Positions 1-10,451 of a DNA stretch of 64,000 nt are shown in pieces. Positions within the stretch are counted from its first letter, which is position 1. Each line of letters begins with the position of its first letter. The DNA comes from Marininema halotolerans (lineage in GTDB: Bacteria; Bacillota; Bacilli; Thermoactinomycetales; DSM-45169). Both the position numbers and the translations under genes were made by a program. The notes beneath the pieces are model-generated. The model saw nothing but the letters and a program-made list of their open reading frames with translations, was not told the DNA's origin and made no database searches. The stretch spans positions 393,889 to 457,888 of the forward strand of contig NZ_FPAA01000002.1 of NCBI RefSeq assembly GCF_900116235.1. Reading direction: 5' to 3'.

Positions 1-3000
1 CAGGGTAGGTAAGTAAGTCAGAAATACTCACCCACTGTGGATTACAAATATGATGCGTATCATTGAGAATCTCTTTTTTATTGAATAGACACAGAATGGC
101 ACGGCTAACATCATCCACACAGGAGAAATCCAAATCCCGCTCCATTTCAGGTACCCGTCCAAGGGTTACATAGGATTGAATCATCGAATAGATCGCATTT
201 TGTGTAATGTTTTTCTGAAACCTTCCCGTCTTAGAATCAAAGGCAATATTGCCTACACGGAAGATATTGACCCGTAATCCATTGTCTCGTGCTCGGATCA
301 GTAACTTTTCTGCTTCAAACTTTGTTTTTGGATAGGGATTACGGATCTGCTGCCCAACATCATAATCAAACTCTGTAAAGAGCCGATCCTGCACGCCAAG
401 AATCTGACCCGAAGCGACCGCTAAGGTGGATACATGATTAAAATCTTTCAAGTTCCTATGGGAAGCAAAATCGATCAGATGCTGTGTGGCCAAGGTGTTT
501 GCCTGATAGGAATCCTCATATTTTCCATAATGGCTCACATTGGCAGCCGAATGGATAACGCATTGCACAGTACGACTTAAGTCATCATAGGTAGACCGAT
601 CCAATCCGAGTTCGATTTGGGTTACATCTCCGCAATATACCGTGATGCGTTCGGTGAAGGTTTGCTTCCATGATGAATGGAGGGTCCCGCTAAGCGCCTC
701 ATGCACCCGCTTGGTTGCTTGATCGATGGATTCCCCGCGCACAATGAGATGGATATGGCTCGCAGTATCCATCAATAAATCCCGTAATAAGTAGGCTCCG
801 AGATACCCCGTACTTCCTGTTAGTAAAATATCCGTGTACGTGATACTACTCGTAAGATCCTTATCTTGATCGAATTGGTTCCGTTCATGATACAACCGAC
901 TTGCCTTCTCCCCTTCAAGTTGGCTCAATCGTTCCGGACGGATTCGCTCTTTTATTCCATGTAAATATCGTTTTAATTTCTCTTTATTCACACGCTGTTC
1001 AGGGTTATGCAATTGAATGTGCTTCGCGAGATCCGTTGGACGTGGGTTTTCAAAGAGATCATTGATGGAAAGAGAGTAGTCCCTTTGCAATCGGGCGACC
1101 AGGTTGATCGCAGTGAGTGAGTTCCCCCCTAATTCGAAAAAATCATCACCGAGCTGGATAGAGGATACACCAATCACTTCCTGAAACGCAGCAACCACCT
1201 TCTCTTCAACAGGATTTAACAGAGGTCTGCCTTCCTCTGCACCATTTTCGTGAATAACACCCATCGGTTGAGTATGATGTGTCGTTCCTTCTTGCGTTCG
1301 TTGACCCAAAGAACCCTGATTCCCTGATGTAAGACGGAATCGTTTTCGATCAAAGGGATACGTTGGTAACGGAATACGGAATCGCCTCTCTGATGCAAAG
1401 AGGGGTCTCCAATTTACTTTCACTCCAGTTGCATGAAGTTGTGCAATACTTTGAAGGAAGTGTCGATAGTCAGCGTTTTTTTCACGGGATGTCACCATCG
1501 TGGTAACCACCATGCTCTTGGACGAAGGAGGGAAATGTTCTCTAATGAATGTACTTAACGTCCGTCCAGGTCCAACCTCAATCAAAATTTGCTCGGTATT
1601 CTCAAGGAGTTGGCGCGCGCCTTTAGAGAATTGAACTGTCTGACGAAGATGTGTCACCCAATACTCTGGATTGGTTGCTTCTTCAGCAGTCACCCATGTT
1701 CCCGTCACATTGGATATATACGGAATAGTAGGCTCATGAAAATCCATGGTCATCGCTGTCTCTCTAAAGGCTTGTAATATGGGCTCCATCATTGGGGAAT
1801 GAAAGGCATGGGAAGTTCTCAATTGCTTATAGTTCAAACCATGTTGCATAAGGGTCTCAAGAAGCTCTTTCATCTCCTCATCGGGACCGGCTACAACACA
1901 GAGGGAAGGTCCATTCTCAGCAGCGAGTGAAAGGGTCCCCTTTAACAACGGAATGACTTGGTGGCTTGGCGCATGGATACTCACCATGCTCCCCGGTGCC
2001 AACGCCTGCATCAGTTTGGCTCGAATGGCAATCAATCGAATCGCATCTTCTAACGACAATACCCCTGATAAGCAAGCCGCCACATACTCCCCTACACTAT
2101 GTCCAATCATTTGTTGCGGACGAACTCCCATGTTCATCAAGGTTCTCGCCAAGGCATATTCAAAAATAAACAGTGCCGGTTGTGTATAAACCGTCTCATC
2201 AATCAGCCTTTGATCGCTTTCGTCAGTACTTGATGGATACAGGATTTTTTTAAGGTCAACGCCTTGTAACTTGGTGAATAGTTCACAACAATGATCGACC
2301 TCGGCACGAAAAGTCACTTCTTCTTGATAAAGTTCTTGTCCCATATTTACGTATTGGGCACCCTGTCCAGGGAACATGAACGTGATTGGACGCGTCGAAT
2401 CCACAACGGAAATAGGGGGAGATGTTACTCGTTGATTCTCTGCTAAACGCTTCTTCGCCTCATCTAATGTGGAGACGACCCACACGCGGTTATACTTACA
2501 TTTTTTTCTGCCAAGTAATAGCGTATAAGCCACATCCGCCAACTTCGTATGGGGATGCTGTTCGAGGTAAGCATGTAGTCGCTCTTCTAGAGCGAGTAAT
2601 GAGGGTTCGGTTTGAGCAGAAAGAGCCAGTACTTGTTGGCTTCTACCGATGTCCGATTCTCCTTGCGCTGATGCCTCTTCTAGGATGACATGGGCATTGG
2701 TTCCCCCAATGCCAAAGGAACTAACTCCTGCACGCAATGGATAGGCGGTCGTTTTCCACTCCATGGCCTGTTGATTAATGAAAAAGGGACTATTTACAAA
2801 ATCAATTTTCTCATTGGGAGTCTCAAAGTGGATATGTGGAGGAATTTGACGATACTTTAATGAGAGAGTGGTTTTTATGAATCCCGCAATCCCTGCCGCA
2901 TGATCAAGATGGCCAATATTCGCTTTCACAGAACCTAGGGCACAGAAATTCCTTTTATTCGTTTGAAAAGCCGCTTTCAAACCTTCTACCTCAATGGGAT

Positions 3001-3958
3001 CGCCTAATACTGTGCCTGTCCCATGAGCCTCAACGTAAGAAATACTTTCCGGCTCGATTTCCGCGATCTGTTGCGCGGTCTTAATTACTTGGGCTTGTCC
3101 CTCTACACTTGGCGCCGTAAAACTAATTTTATCCGCTCCATCGTTATTTACCGCTGTCCCTTTCACCACTGCATGAATGGTGTCACCCGCTGCCATTGCA
3201 TCATCTAATCGCTTTAAAACGACCAATCCCGCCCCATTCCCATTGACCGTACCCTTTGCCCCCGCATCAAAGGGACGGCACCGTCCATCCGAAGACATAA
3301 TAGAGCCTTCTTGATAAAAATATCCGCGCTTTTCTGGTAATGTGATCGATACCCCTCCTGCTAATGCCATATCGCAATCCCCACTTAGCAGCGCCTGTGC
3401 TGCTAAATGAACCGCGACAAGGGAGGATGAACATGCCGTTTGCACGGTATAGCTGGGTCCCTTTAAGTTGAGTTGGTGGGAAAGACGGGTACTAAAAAAC
3501 TGAGATCCATTCAATAAGGTAGCCTCTTTGATAAAATCCTGCGCCTGTTGAAACACCGAATTCATCCAGTACAGGTTGGTTCCACTACCGATATATACGC
3601 CCACCAATTCTTCAGGTTCATCAGAGGAATAACCGCTGTGCTCCAAGGCTTCCCAAGCACATTCATGGAGCACCTTCACCTGAGGATCCATCAATTCTGC
3701 TTCCTTAGGAGAGTACTTAAACAAATGCTGATCAAACCATTCCGTATCAGTGAGGACGCCCCCTGCCTTCACATACTGGGGGTTTCTGATGGTCTCTAAA
3801 TCGATTCCCGCATCCCGCAGTTCGTCCTCTGTAAAATGGGAGATCGACTCTTTTCCCAACTGAAGAAGTTGCCAAAATTCATCCACACTGCTTCCCCCAG
3901 GAAATCGACAAGCCATCCCGACAATTGCCAACTCTAACCCATTGGTCGAATGATTCAT
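1..3958 (-). CDS. Polyketide synthase module KS-AT-ACP-thioester reductase (3' end outside window)
   Basis: Open for about 1319 codons from the ATG at 3958 and still open at base 1. Domains in order: ketosynthase (residues about 8-430, active-site TACSSS near nt 3430, EAHGTGT, and a GHLDHAAG histidine motif); acyltransferase (PGQGAQ near residue 525, GHSVGEY near 619, HAFHSPMM near 717; HAFH usually means malonyl-CoA); acyl carrier protein with GGNSL (Ser codon 1118-1120); then an NADPH-binding thioester reductase domain (TGSTGYLG near residue 1047). No KR, DH or ER lies between AT and ACP. The start overlaps the upstream NRPS stop by 4 bp (ATGA), so the two are translationally coupled. Inferred role: takes the peptidyl chain from the NRPS, adds one malonate unit and releases it reductively as an aldehyde or alcohol. 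Confidence 0.93.
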   Translation of the reverse strand, partial: MNHSTNGLELAIVGMACRFPGGSSVDEFWQLLQLGKESISHFTEDELRDAGIDLETIRNPQYVKAGGVLTDTEWFDQHLFKYSPKEAELMDPQVKVLHECAWEALEHSGYSSDEPEELVGVYIGSGTNLYWMNSVFQQAQDFIKEATLLNGSQFFSTRLSHQLNLKGPSYTVQTACSSSLVAVHLAAQALLSGDCDMALAGGVSITLPEKRGYFYQEGSIMSSDGRCRPFDAGAKGTVNGNGAGLVVLKRLDDAMAAGDTIHAVVKGTAVNNDGADKISFTAPSVEGQAQVIKTAQQIAEIEPESISYVEAHGTGTVLGDPIEVEGLKAAFQTNKRNFCALGSVKANIGHLDHAAGIAGFIKTTLSLKYRQIPPHIHFETPNEKIDFVNSPFFINQQAMEWKTTAYPLRAGVSSFGIGGTNAHVILEEASAQGESDIGRSQQVLALSAQTEPSLLALEERLHAYLEQHPHTKLADVAYTLLLGRKKCKYNRVWVVSTLDEAKKRLAENQRVTSPPISVVDSTRPITFMFPGQGAQYVNMGQELYQEEVTFRAEVDHCCELFTKLQGVDLKKILYPSSTDESDQRLIDETVYTQPALFIFEYALARTLMNMGVRPQQMIGHSVGEYVAACLSGVLSLEDAIRLIAIRAKLMQALAPGSMVSIHAPSHQVIPLLKGTLSLAAENGPSLCVVAGPDEEMKELLETLMQHGLNYKQLRTSHAFHSPMMEPILQAFRETAMTMDFHEPTIPYISNVTGTWVTAEEATNPEYWVTHLRQTVQFSKGARQLLENTEQILIEVGPGRTLSTFIREHFPPSSKSMVVTTMVTSREKNADYRHFLQSIAQLHATGVKVNWRPLFASERRFRIPLPTYPFDRKRFRLTSGNQGSLGQRTQEGTTHHTQPMGVIHENGAEEGRPLLNPVEEKVVAAFQEVIGVSSIQLGDDFFELGGNSLTAINLVARLQRDYSLSINDLFENPRPTDLAKHIQLHNPEQRVNKEKLKRYLHGIKERIRPERLSQLEGEKASRLYHERNQFDQDKDLTSSITYTDILLTGSTGYLGAYLLRDLLMDTASHIHLIVRGESIDQATKRVHEALSGTLHSSWKQTFTERITVYCGDVTQIELGLDRSTYDDLSRTVQCVIHSAANVSHYGKYEDSYQANTLATQHLIDFASHRNLKDFNHVSTLAVASGQILGVQDRLFTEFDYDVGQQIRNPYPKTKFEAEKLLIRARDNGLRVNIFRVGNIAFDSKTGRFQKNITQNAIYSMIQSYVTLGRVPEMERDLDFSCVDDVSRAILCLFNKKEILNDTHHICNPQWVSISDLLTYP

Positions 3959-6900
3959 GTCAACCTCCGCTTCATGTTCCTTCGTTGTTTTAGTCGGTTT
4001 TTTGACGCTTCCATCACCATACTGCGATCATTCTCCTCCTGCTTGCCATCGGTTTGTTTCCCTTGTGCCTGGATATGATGAACCAGCCTTTGAATGGTCG
4101 TGTATCGGAATAACTCGACGACGGAAATATCGAGATCCAACTCTTCTTGTAGACGATGGCGCATTTGAATTAAGGTGAGGGAATTGCCACCCAAGTCAAA
4201 AAAATGATCGTGTATACTGATTTGCGCCAACCCAAGAATCTCTTTCCATATCGAAGCCACTGTTTTTTCTATCTGTGTCGTTGGTTTGGCATACGGGGTA
4301 CCTTGGAGCATGAGAGGAACATCCCTCATTCCCTTCAAAGCTGCCATATCCACCTTATCGCTCGATGTCCGTGGAAGTTGATCCATTCTTACGAAGTGAG
4401 TCGGGATCATGTAAACCGGAAGTTGCTCCTTCAGATAGGAACGAAGTTCCGAAACGGTCATTTTTTCATCCGTCACCACAAAAGCACACAGATACTCATC
4501 GTTATTCGGTTCTTTTTTCGGAATGACGACGGCATCCATCACGCGAGGGTGCTTTACTAGGTGGGCCATTATCTCATTGGGCTCGATCCGTATTCCTTTC
4601 ATTTTCACTTGATGATCCGCTCTTCCGATGTACTCGATATTGCCATCGGGTAGCCATCGCACGAAATCGCCTGTCCGATACATTTTCTCCCCAGTCAAAA
4701 AAGGATTTTCAATGAACCGTTCCGCAGTGAGCTCCGGTCGATTGCGATAACCTCGTGCAACACCCCTTCCACCGATATACAATTCCCCCATCACTCCAAT
4801 GGGTACAGGATGTAGCGCCGTATCAAGGATGTATGTGTGATAATTAATCAACGGTTTCCCGATCGGCAGACTCGTTCCCTGTACTTCTCCATCGCAGCGA
4901 TAGCTTGTCGCGTACACGGTCGCCTCGGTGGGTCCATAAAGGTTAATTATGTTCGTTACCTGTAGGGATTCTCGCAACTGCTTGTACAATGTCGTGGTAA
5001 ATGCTTCTCCTGCTACCATCACCGTGTGGAGGTGTGGTCGTGTCTCAAGATCTGAAAGCAATGCACTCATATGAGCAGGGACCGCGCCCATCACATCCAC
5101 CTGATTTTCCTCGATATATCGCCATAGTTTTTTCGGTTCCATCACCGTTTCTTTTACAGGAACGAATAACTCTCCACCTGTTAGTAGCGGCAGAAGCATT
5201 TGTTGTACCGATACATCAAAGGTGAATTTGGCTAGAAGTAGATGATGAAGGGGTCCTTCCAACTGCAAGGTATCCTTTAATCCTACTAACTGATTCACGA
5301 TCTGCTGGTGTTCAACCATCACCCCTTTTGGTTGACCTGTAGTCCCTGAGGTATACATCACATAAGCCAAATCTTCTGGGGAGCTTTCCCCTGTGAAGAA
5401 GGAAGCGCTTTCTTGCTCGATGCGTTGATCATCAAAGGTGAGGACATCCTGCTCCAAGGAAAGACGACCCTTCAAATGCGATTGCATAAGGATTTTTTCA
5501 CAACCGCTGTCCTGTAAAGTAAACTGGATCCGTCCGTTCGGAAAGGCAGGATCAATGGGTAAATAAGCGCCGCCTGCTTTTAATACCGCCCACACGCCTA
5601 GAATCATATCAATGGATGGCTCAGCAATAATCGCCACAATATCGTTGTGACATACCCCTTGTTGCTTTAAGAAACCGGCCAACTGACTGGATCTTTCATC
5701 CAGCTCTCTATAAGTAAGCACATCGCTTTCACAGTGAACAGCTAATTGAGTTGGCGTCAACCGTACTTGCCTCGCAAACAAATCGGTAAGGGTGAGATGA
5801 TGAGGGATTCTCCCTGCAGTCGTATGAAAATGACACAAGATTTCACTCTCTTCGTCTTCGGTAAGAAGCGACACTTCATCCAAGAGAGTCGCTTTATCTC
5901 GTGTGACGCTCTCCAATAACTGAATAAAGTGATGGGTCATTCGGTTCATCGATTCCCTCGAAAAAAGTGCCGTACGGTATTGAAATTCAAACGTAATGGT
6001 TCGTTCATTTTCAAACGCATGGATCGATAGGTCAAATTGAGTCATACCGGTTTCAAGGGGCATCGGTTGGAAAGTTAACCCTTTTGCTTTTAACGCACGC
6101 GCATCATTCTCTAAGGTGAAAAAGACATCAAAGAGCGGATTTCTTCCTGAATCCCGCTGGATACCCAATTGATCCACCAACACTTCAAAGGGATAATCTT
6201 CATGATCCAAAGCTTCCAATGTATGCTCCTTGACATCATCTAACAACTGAGCAAAGGATTCGCCCCCTTTCGGAGCATTCCTCATCACAAGCGTATGAAC
6301 AAACATTCCGACCATCTCTTCCAAGCCAGGGTGGCTTCTCCCTGCCAGTGGTGAACCGATGGTAATATCCTCTTGCCCAGTGTATTTATAAAGAAGTGCA
6401 TTGATTGCCGCTAATAATGTGGAATATAGGGTCGTTCCATGTTCTGTTGCAAGGTCCCTGATACGTGCAGTCAACTCGTGACTCGTCTCGATTGTGACCC
6501 GCTCTCCATGGTAGTCACTCTCAGCATGGCGTGGATAATCGGTGTGTAAAGCCAATACAGGCACATCTTGTTGAAAAACATCCGTCCAATAGGCTTCATT
6601 TTTTTTGTAGGATTCGCCTTCCCTCATGCGATGTTGCCAAACGGCATAATCGCGATACTGAAACCTTGGGGGAGCCAGTTTTTCTCCTTGATACAGATCC
6701 ACAAGTTCTTTCATGAAAATCTCCATCGAAGCCCCATCGAAGATGATGTGGTGGGTATCGATTAACAAGAGATGCTTTTGCGGGGCCACTCGTAAAACCT
6801 TCACCCGGAATAACGGACATTGTTCTAAATCAAAGGGTTGTACAAAACCCTGCGCCACATCCTTAATCGCTTCCTCCTCCACATCGATACAATCCAGCAT

Positions 6901-9711
6901 CATCTCGGTAGGGGGATGGATCCTTTGAACCAGTTCATTCTTTTTAAGGGAAAAGCTCGTACGTAACGAATCATGGCGTTCAATCATCCGTTGAATCCCT
7001 TGATGCAAGCGGTTGATATCGAATTCCCCTTCAATCAATGTGGCCGTCGGTAAATTGTAGGCAACGGAGGTCCGTTCCAATTGCCAAAGGATAAATAGAC
7101 GCTTTTGTTGGGAAGTTACCGGATAATCCTCTTTTTCAGCGGTCGGTTGAATGGTAACCCTTTCTTGTTGCTGGGAATGCGGAATAATACGAGCAAGTTC
7201 TCTAATCGTGGGTTGTCTAAAAATCTCACTCAAATGCAATGTCACTGATAATTGATCTTTCATTTTCAATAGAATGGAAGCTGCCTTTAAGGAATGCCCC
7301 CCCAACTCAAAAAAATTATCATCTAACCCCACTTGCTCTACTTGGAGAACGTCACTCCATATCTTTGCGATCTGCCTTTCCCTCTCACTTTGGGGCGGCA
7401 TATAGGAAGACGCAGGTACCCCTCCTTGAACATCGATAGCAGGTAGTTCGTTTCGATTGATCTTACCATTTTGATTTAATGGCATATGCTTTAGTTGAGT
7501 GATATAGCCAGGCACCATATATTCAGGTAACCGCTCTGCAAGGAATGAACGGAGTTGTTGTGAAGGCAATGGGGCATTTGCTACAAAGTAGACGGCAAGT
7601 GTTTGTGCCCCGCTAGCATCCTCCATGCCAATGACTACAACTTCCTCCACCAATGGATGCTTTACCATGTGCGCTTCAATTTCGCCTAGCTCCACTCGAA
7701 AACCACGAATCTTGGTTTGATGATCCACACGACCAACAAACTCAATATTGCCATCTGGTAACCAGCGGGCTAAATCTCCAGATCGGTATATTTTCTCCCC
7801 AGGGGTATGAGGGAAATGAACAAACTTACTCGTAGTTAACTCCGGAGCTTGATGATATCCCTGCGCTAAGCTAATCCCTCCAACACACAATTCACCCACT
7901 ACGCCAACAGGAAGTGGATTCATCCCCTGATCAAGGATATATACTTTTGTATTCGGGATCGGCTTGCCGATCGGGATGGGTGCAAATTCCTTTACTTCTT
8001 GATGGCTCACAGGATAAAAGGTCGTAATGTCGGTACATTCAGTTGGCCCATAAGTATTGATAATTTTGCTATGACAGTGGGGAGATAACACCCAAGGTTG
8101 AAATTTTTTAATATTAATCCTCTCTCCCCCAACAAATACATTTTGTATAGAAGAGAGTTTTATATAATTTGATTTTTTATTATAATCAAGTAAGGGATAA
8201 AAGGCACTGGGTGCACAATTAATCGTAGTAATTTGGTGGTGGGATATCACATCGGATATCGCATGGTAATCAAGCACTCCAGGATCCATTAACGTTAATT
8301 GCCCTCCTGCGATCAGCGGGGCGAACAAATTTTTATGTGCAGTGTCAAAGGTCATCGGAGCCATCAACAGCACATTCTCCATCACTGCATAGTGAGCGTA
8401 CCAAGTGAGAAGATTGACAAAAGCGTGTCTTTTTAACCGAGCTCCCTTTGGTTCACCGGTTGTACCTGAAGTAAAGAGGATATACATAAGTCCTTCTGGG
8501 TCATAGGATCGCTCTAAATTATCCTCATCAGGTGGGGAACCCTCTAACATCGCTTTGTCAATATCGATCGTCTGGATATGCTTGGGTAACTCCCGCGTAA
8601 TATCGCGGGTCTTTAACACAATATCCACCTTGGCATTTTGCAAGAGCTGGGTAATGCGTTCCGTTGGGTAGTCCGGATCAATGGATAAATAGGCGCCTCC
8701 TGACTTTACAACCCCCATGAATCCAACAGGCATTGCCAAGGAACGCTCTACCATAATCCCCACGGTACACCCCTCATTAATCCCCTTCCTTACCAACAAA
8801 TGAGCCACTCGATTCGCCCTTGCGTTCAGTTCCGAATAAGTCATTGTGCGGTCTTGAAAAACAATTGCCGTTTTATCAGGCGTCTTCTTCACTTGCTGCT
8901 CAAATAAATCAGCCACGGATTGTTCCTTTGGATAATCGGACTCGGTTTCATTAAATTGTTGAAGAACGCGATCTCGTTCACAATCAGGTAGAATACTCAT
9001 CTCAGAGAGGTTGCGATCAGGCGCTGCTAACATCGCCGCCAGCAGACAATGAAAGTGCTCCGTTACACGATGAATTCGGTCACCCAAGGCTGGATCTTTA
9101 TAGGAAAGGGTGTATCCGATCACTTCACCTTCTCGATTGAATTGAAAGACTGTATCTGCATAGGAAGGGTAGTCAAGAGCAACGTTTTGAATATTTTTCA
9201 TGGAGACAATCGTTCGAGGATGGAGGGGATTTTGTGCCGATGGATCGAGATTCATTTTTTTAATCAACTGTTCATAGGATGCCTTTTGATGCTTATTTGC
9301 TTCCACCATATGCTGTTGTACGCTCAGTAATAAATCTTTAAAGTTCATCTTCTTAGTAATAAGCTGCCTCAGAATCAATGGGTGATCTTGAAAAGATACA
9401 CCTGATTTCGATTTTAAGACAGGGGTACCTAATGATACCTCTTCATTTCTGGTATAAATCGAGAGAAGGTATTCCATTCCACTTATGAGAATGAGAAATA
9501 TGCCATAGTCTGAGCCCTTCCCTACATCGATGATTTTTTGGGCCAACGGAGTAGGGAGGGTATAGTGCTGATGAACGACTTCATCGATGCTTCCTGCTGT
9601 GTTCCCCTCGTAATCAGCAAAACTACTGATACTCATCTCTTCTGAACATTGTTGTAACCAATACGCTTCTTCTTTGGTCAAAGGAATCGACTGAAATGTC
9701 GTAGCATTCAT
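3955..9711 (-). CDS. Nonribosomal peptide synthetase, partial C-A-T-C-A-T
   Basis: 1918 aa. Residues 1-260 resemble only the C-terminal half of a condensation domain and lack HHxxxDG. A1 spans about 265-755 (LFTSGTTGEPKG, NTYGPTE, YRSGDLARW, Lys750 in A10). Carrier T1 has GGHSL (Ser807). A full condensation domain carries HHIIFDG at 987-993. A2 spans about 1305-1790 (YTSGTTGQPKG, LYGPTE, YRTGDFVRW, Lys1786). Carrier T2 has GGNSL (Ser1844), followed by a charged tail that may dock. There is no epimerase or thioesterase. By-eye alignment to GrsA PheA gives codes of about DTKNFGTDIK (A1) and DVQGMALVYK (A2); I recognise neither, so substrates are unassigned. SD GGGAGG precedes the ATG. It sits 20 nt after the thioesterase gene and overlaps the PKS. 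Confidence 0.95.
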   Translation of the reverse strand: MNATTFQSIPLTKEEAYWLQQCSEEMSISSFADYEGNTAGSIDEVVHQHYTLPTPLAQKIIDVGKGSDYGIFLILISGMEYLLSIYTRNEEVSLGTPVLKSKSGVSFQDHPLILRQLITKKMNFKDLLLSVQQHMVEANKHQKASYEQLIKKMNLDPSAQNPLHPRTIVSMKNIQNVALDYPSYADTVFQFNREGEVIGYTLSYKDPALGDRIHRVTEHFHCLLAAMLAAPDRNLSEMSILPDCERDRVLQQFNETESDYPKEQSVADLFEQQVKKTPDKTAIVFQDRTMTYSELNARANRVAHLLVRKGINEGCTVGIMVERSLAMPVGFMGVVKSGGAYLSIDPDYPTERITQLLQNAKVDIVLKTRDITRELPKHIQTIDIDKAMLEGSPPDEDNLERSYDPEGLMYILFTSGTTGEPKGARLKRHAFVNLLTWYAHYAVMENVLLMAPMTFDTAHKNLFAPLIAGGQLTLMDPGVLDYHAISDVISHHQITTINCAPSAFYPLLDYNKKSNYIKLSSIQNVFVGGERINIKKFQPWVLSPHCHSKIINTYGPTECTDITTFYPVSHQEVKEFAPIPIGKPIPNTKVYILDQGMNPLPVGVVGELCVGGISLAQGYHQAPELTTSKFVHFPHTPGEKIYRSGDLARWLPDGNIEFVGRVDHQTKIRGFRVELGEIEAHMVKHPLVEEVVVIGMEDASGAQTLAVYFVANAPLPSQQLRSFLAERLPEYMVPGYITQLKHMPLNQNGKINRNELPAIDVQGGVPASSYMPPQSERERQIAKIWSDVLQVEQVGLDDNFFELGGHSLKAASILLKMKDQLSVTLHLSEIFRQPTIRELARIIPHSQQQERVTIQPTAEKEDYPVTSQQKRLFILWQLERTSVAYNLPTATLIEGEFDINRLHQGIQRMIERHDSLRTSFSLKKNELVQRIHPPTEMMLDCIDVEEEAIKDVAQGFVQPFDLEQCPLFRVKVLRVAPQKHLLLIDTHHIIFDGASMEIFMKELVDLYQGEKLAPPRFQYRDYAVWQHRMREGESYKKNEAYWTDVFQQDVPVLALHTDYPRHAESDYHGERVTIETSHELTARIRDLATEHGTTLYSTLLAAINALLYKYTGQEDITIGSPLAGRSHPGLEEMVGMFVHTLVMRNAPKGGESFAQLLDDVKEHTLEALDHEDYPFEVLVDQLGIQRDSGRNPLFDVFFTLENDARALKAKGLTFQPMPLETGMTQFDLSIHAFENERTITFEFQYRTALFSRESMNRMTHHFIQLLESVTRDKATLLDEVSLLTEDEESEILCHFHTTAGRIPHHLTLTDLFARQVRLTPTQLAVHCESDVLTYRELDERSSQLAGFLKQQGVCHNDIVAIIAEPSIDMILGVWAVLKAGGAYLPIDPAFPNGRIQFTLQDSGCEKILMQSHLKGRLSLEQDVLTFDDQRIEQESASFFTGESSPEDLAYVMYTSGTTGQPKGVMVEHQQIVNQLVGLKDTLQLEGPLHHLLLAKFTFDVSVQQMLLPLLTGGELFVPVKETVMEPKKLWRYIEENQVDVMGAVPAHMSALLSDLETRPHLHTVMVAGEAFTTTLYKQLRESLQVTNIINLYGPTEATVYATSYRCDGEVQGTSLPIGKPLINYHTYILDTALHPVPIGVMGELYIGGRGVARGYRNRPELTAERFIENPFLTGEKMYRTGDFVRWLPDGNIEYIGRADHQVKMKGIRIEPNEIMAHLVKHPRVMDAVVIPKKEPNNDEYLCAFVVTDEKMTVSELRSYLKEQLPVYMIPTHFVRMDQLPRTSSDKVDMAALKGMRDVPLMLQGTPYAKPTTQIEKTVASIWKEILGLAQISIHDHFFDLGGNSLTLIQMRHRLQEELDLDISVVELFRYTTIQRLVHHIQAQGKQTDGKQEENDRSMVMEASKNRLKQRRNMKRRLT

Positions 9712-9731
9712 GAGAACCTCCCTGATATAGG

Positions 9732-10451
9732 TTATCTTTTTACTACGTATCTCACTCCCACTCTCTCACACATTCTCCTTACAATCTCCTGGTGGTGATT
9801 ATGAATAAAAAAGTGACCCCCAGGATATCCCTCGAGATGAAATTCACCCGTGGTAAAGGCACTCCATCGCGCTAATTCCTCTTGATCGACATCATCTTCC
9901 GTCCCGTAAATTCCAGTGATCGGCGTCGATATGTGCCATTCCTTTTCGATCAGTTGATACTCTTCAATCAGTTTAAAATCAGCACGTAGGATCGGAGCAA
10001 AAATATCAAATATTTCCGGATGATGAATAACTTCCTGTGGCGTTCCATTTAGCGCTTGAATCTCTGTTTTAAATTCCTCATTTGGCAAATGATGAATCGA
10101 TTTTCCACGCGGCTGATCAGGCGCCTTTACTCCTGAGAGAAACAGATGGGAGGGCGGAGGATACCCTTCTTTCATCATCCTTCTACACAGTTCATAGGCA
10201 ATTAATCCACCCATACTATGTCCAAAAAATGAGTACCCCCCAGGGGATATTTCATTCGCTATCCTATGAAATAGATCGAAGGTCGCCTCATCCATCGATG
10301 AATAGAAGGGTTCCGAAAATCGTTTTCCCCTTCCTGCATACTCCAAGGGATATAACTCCACATCACTATGCACATGATGACGCCACTTAATATACAACGA
10401 GGATGCCCCCCCTGCATAAGGAAGACAAAATACGATGTGCTTTTTCATCAT
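9732..10451 (-). CDS. Type II thioesterase (SrfAD/GrsT-like)
   Basis: 239 aa alpha/beta hydrolase of the stand-alone thioesterase family that clears misprimed or stalled carrier proteins in NRPS/PKS lines. Seen: N-terminal FCLPYAGGASS, nucleophile elbow GHSMGG, the family signature LSGVKAP, an Asp in GTEDDVD, and a C-terminal GGHFFI histidine. First gene of the operon. Its ATG-ATG start follows AGGAGGG, and the NRPS begins 20 nt downstream. Because chain release in this line appears reductive, this enzyme is more likely a proofreader than the releasing activity. Length is normal for the family. Confidence 0.93.
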   Translation of the reverse strand: MMKKHIVFCLPYAGGASSLYIKWRHHVHSDVELYPLEYAGRGKRFSEPFYSSMDEATFDLFHRIANEISPGGYSFFGHSMGGLIAYELCRRMMKEGYPPPSHLFLSGVKAPDQPRGKSIHHLPNEEFKTEIQALNGTPQEVIHHPEIFDIFAPILRADFKLIEEYQLIEKEWHISTPITGIYGTEDDVDQEELARWSAFTTGEFHLEGYPGGHFFIHNHHQEIVRRMCERVGVRYVVKR

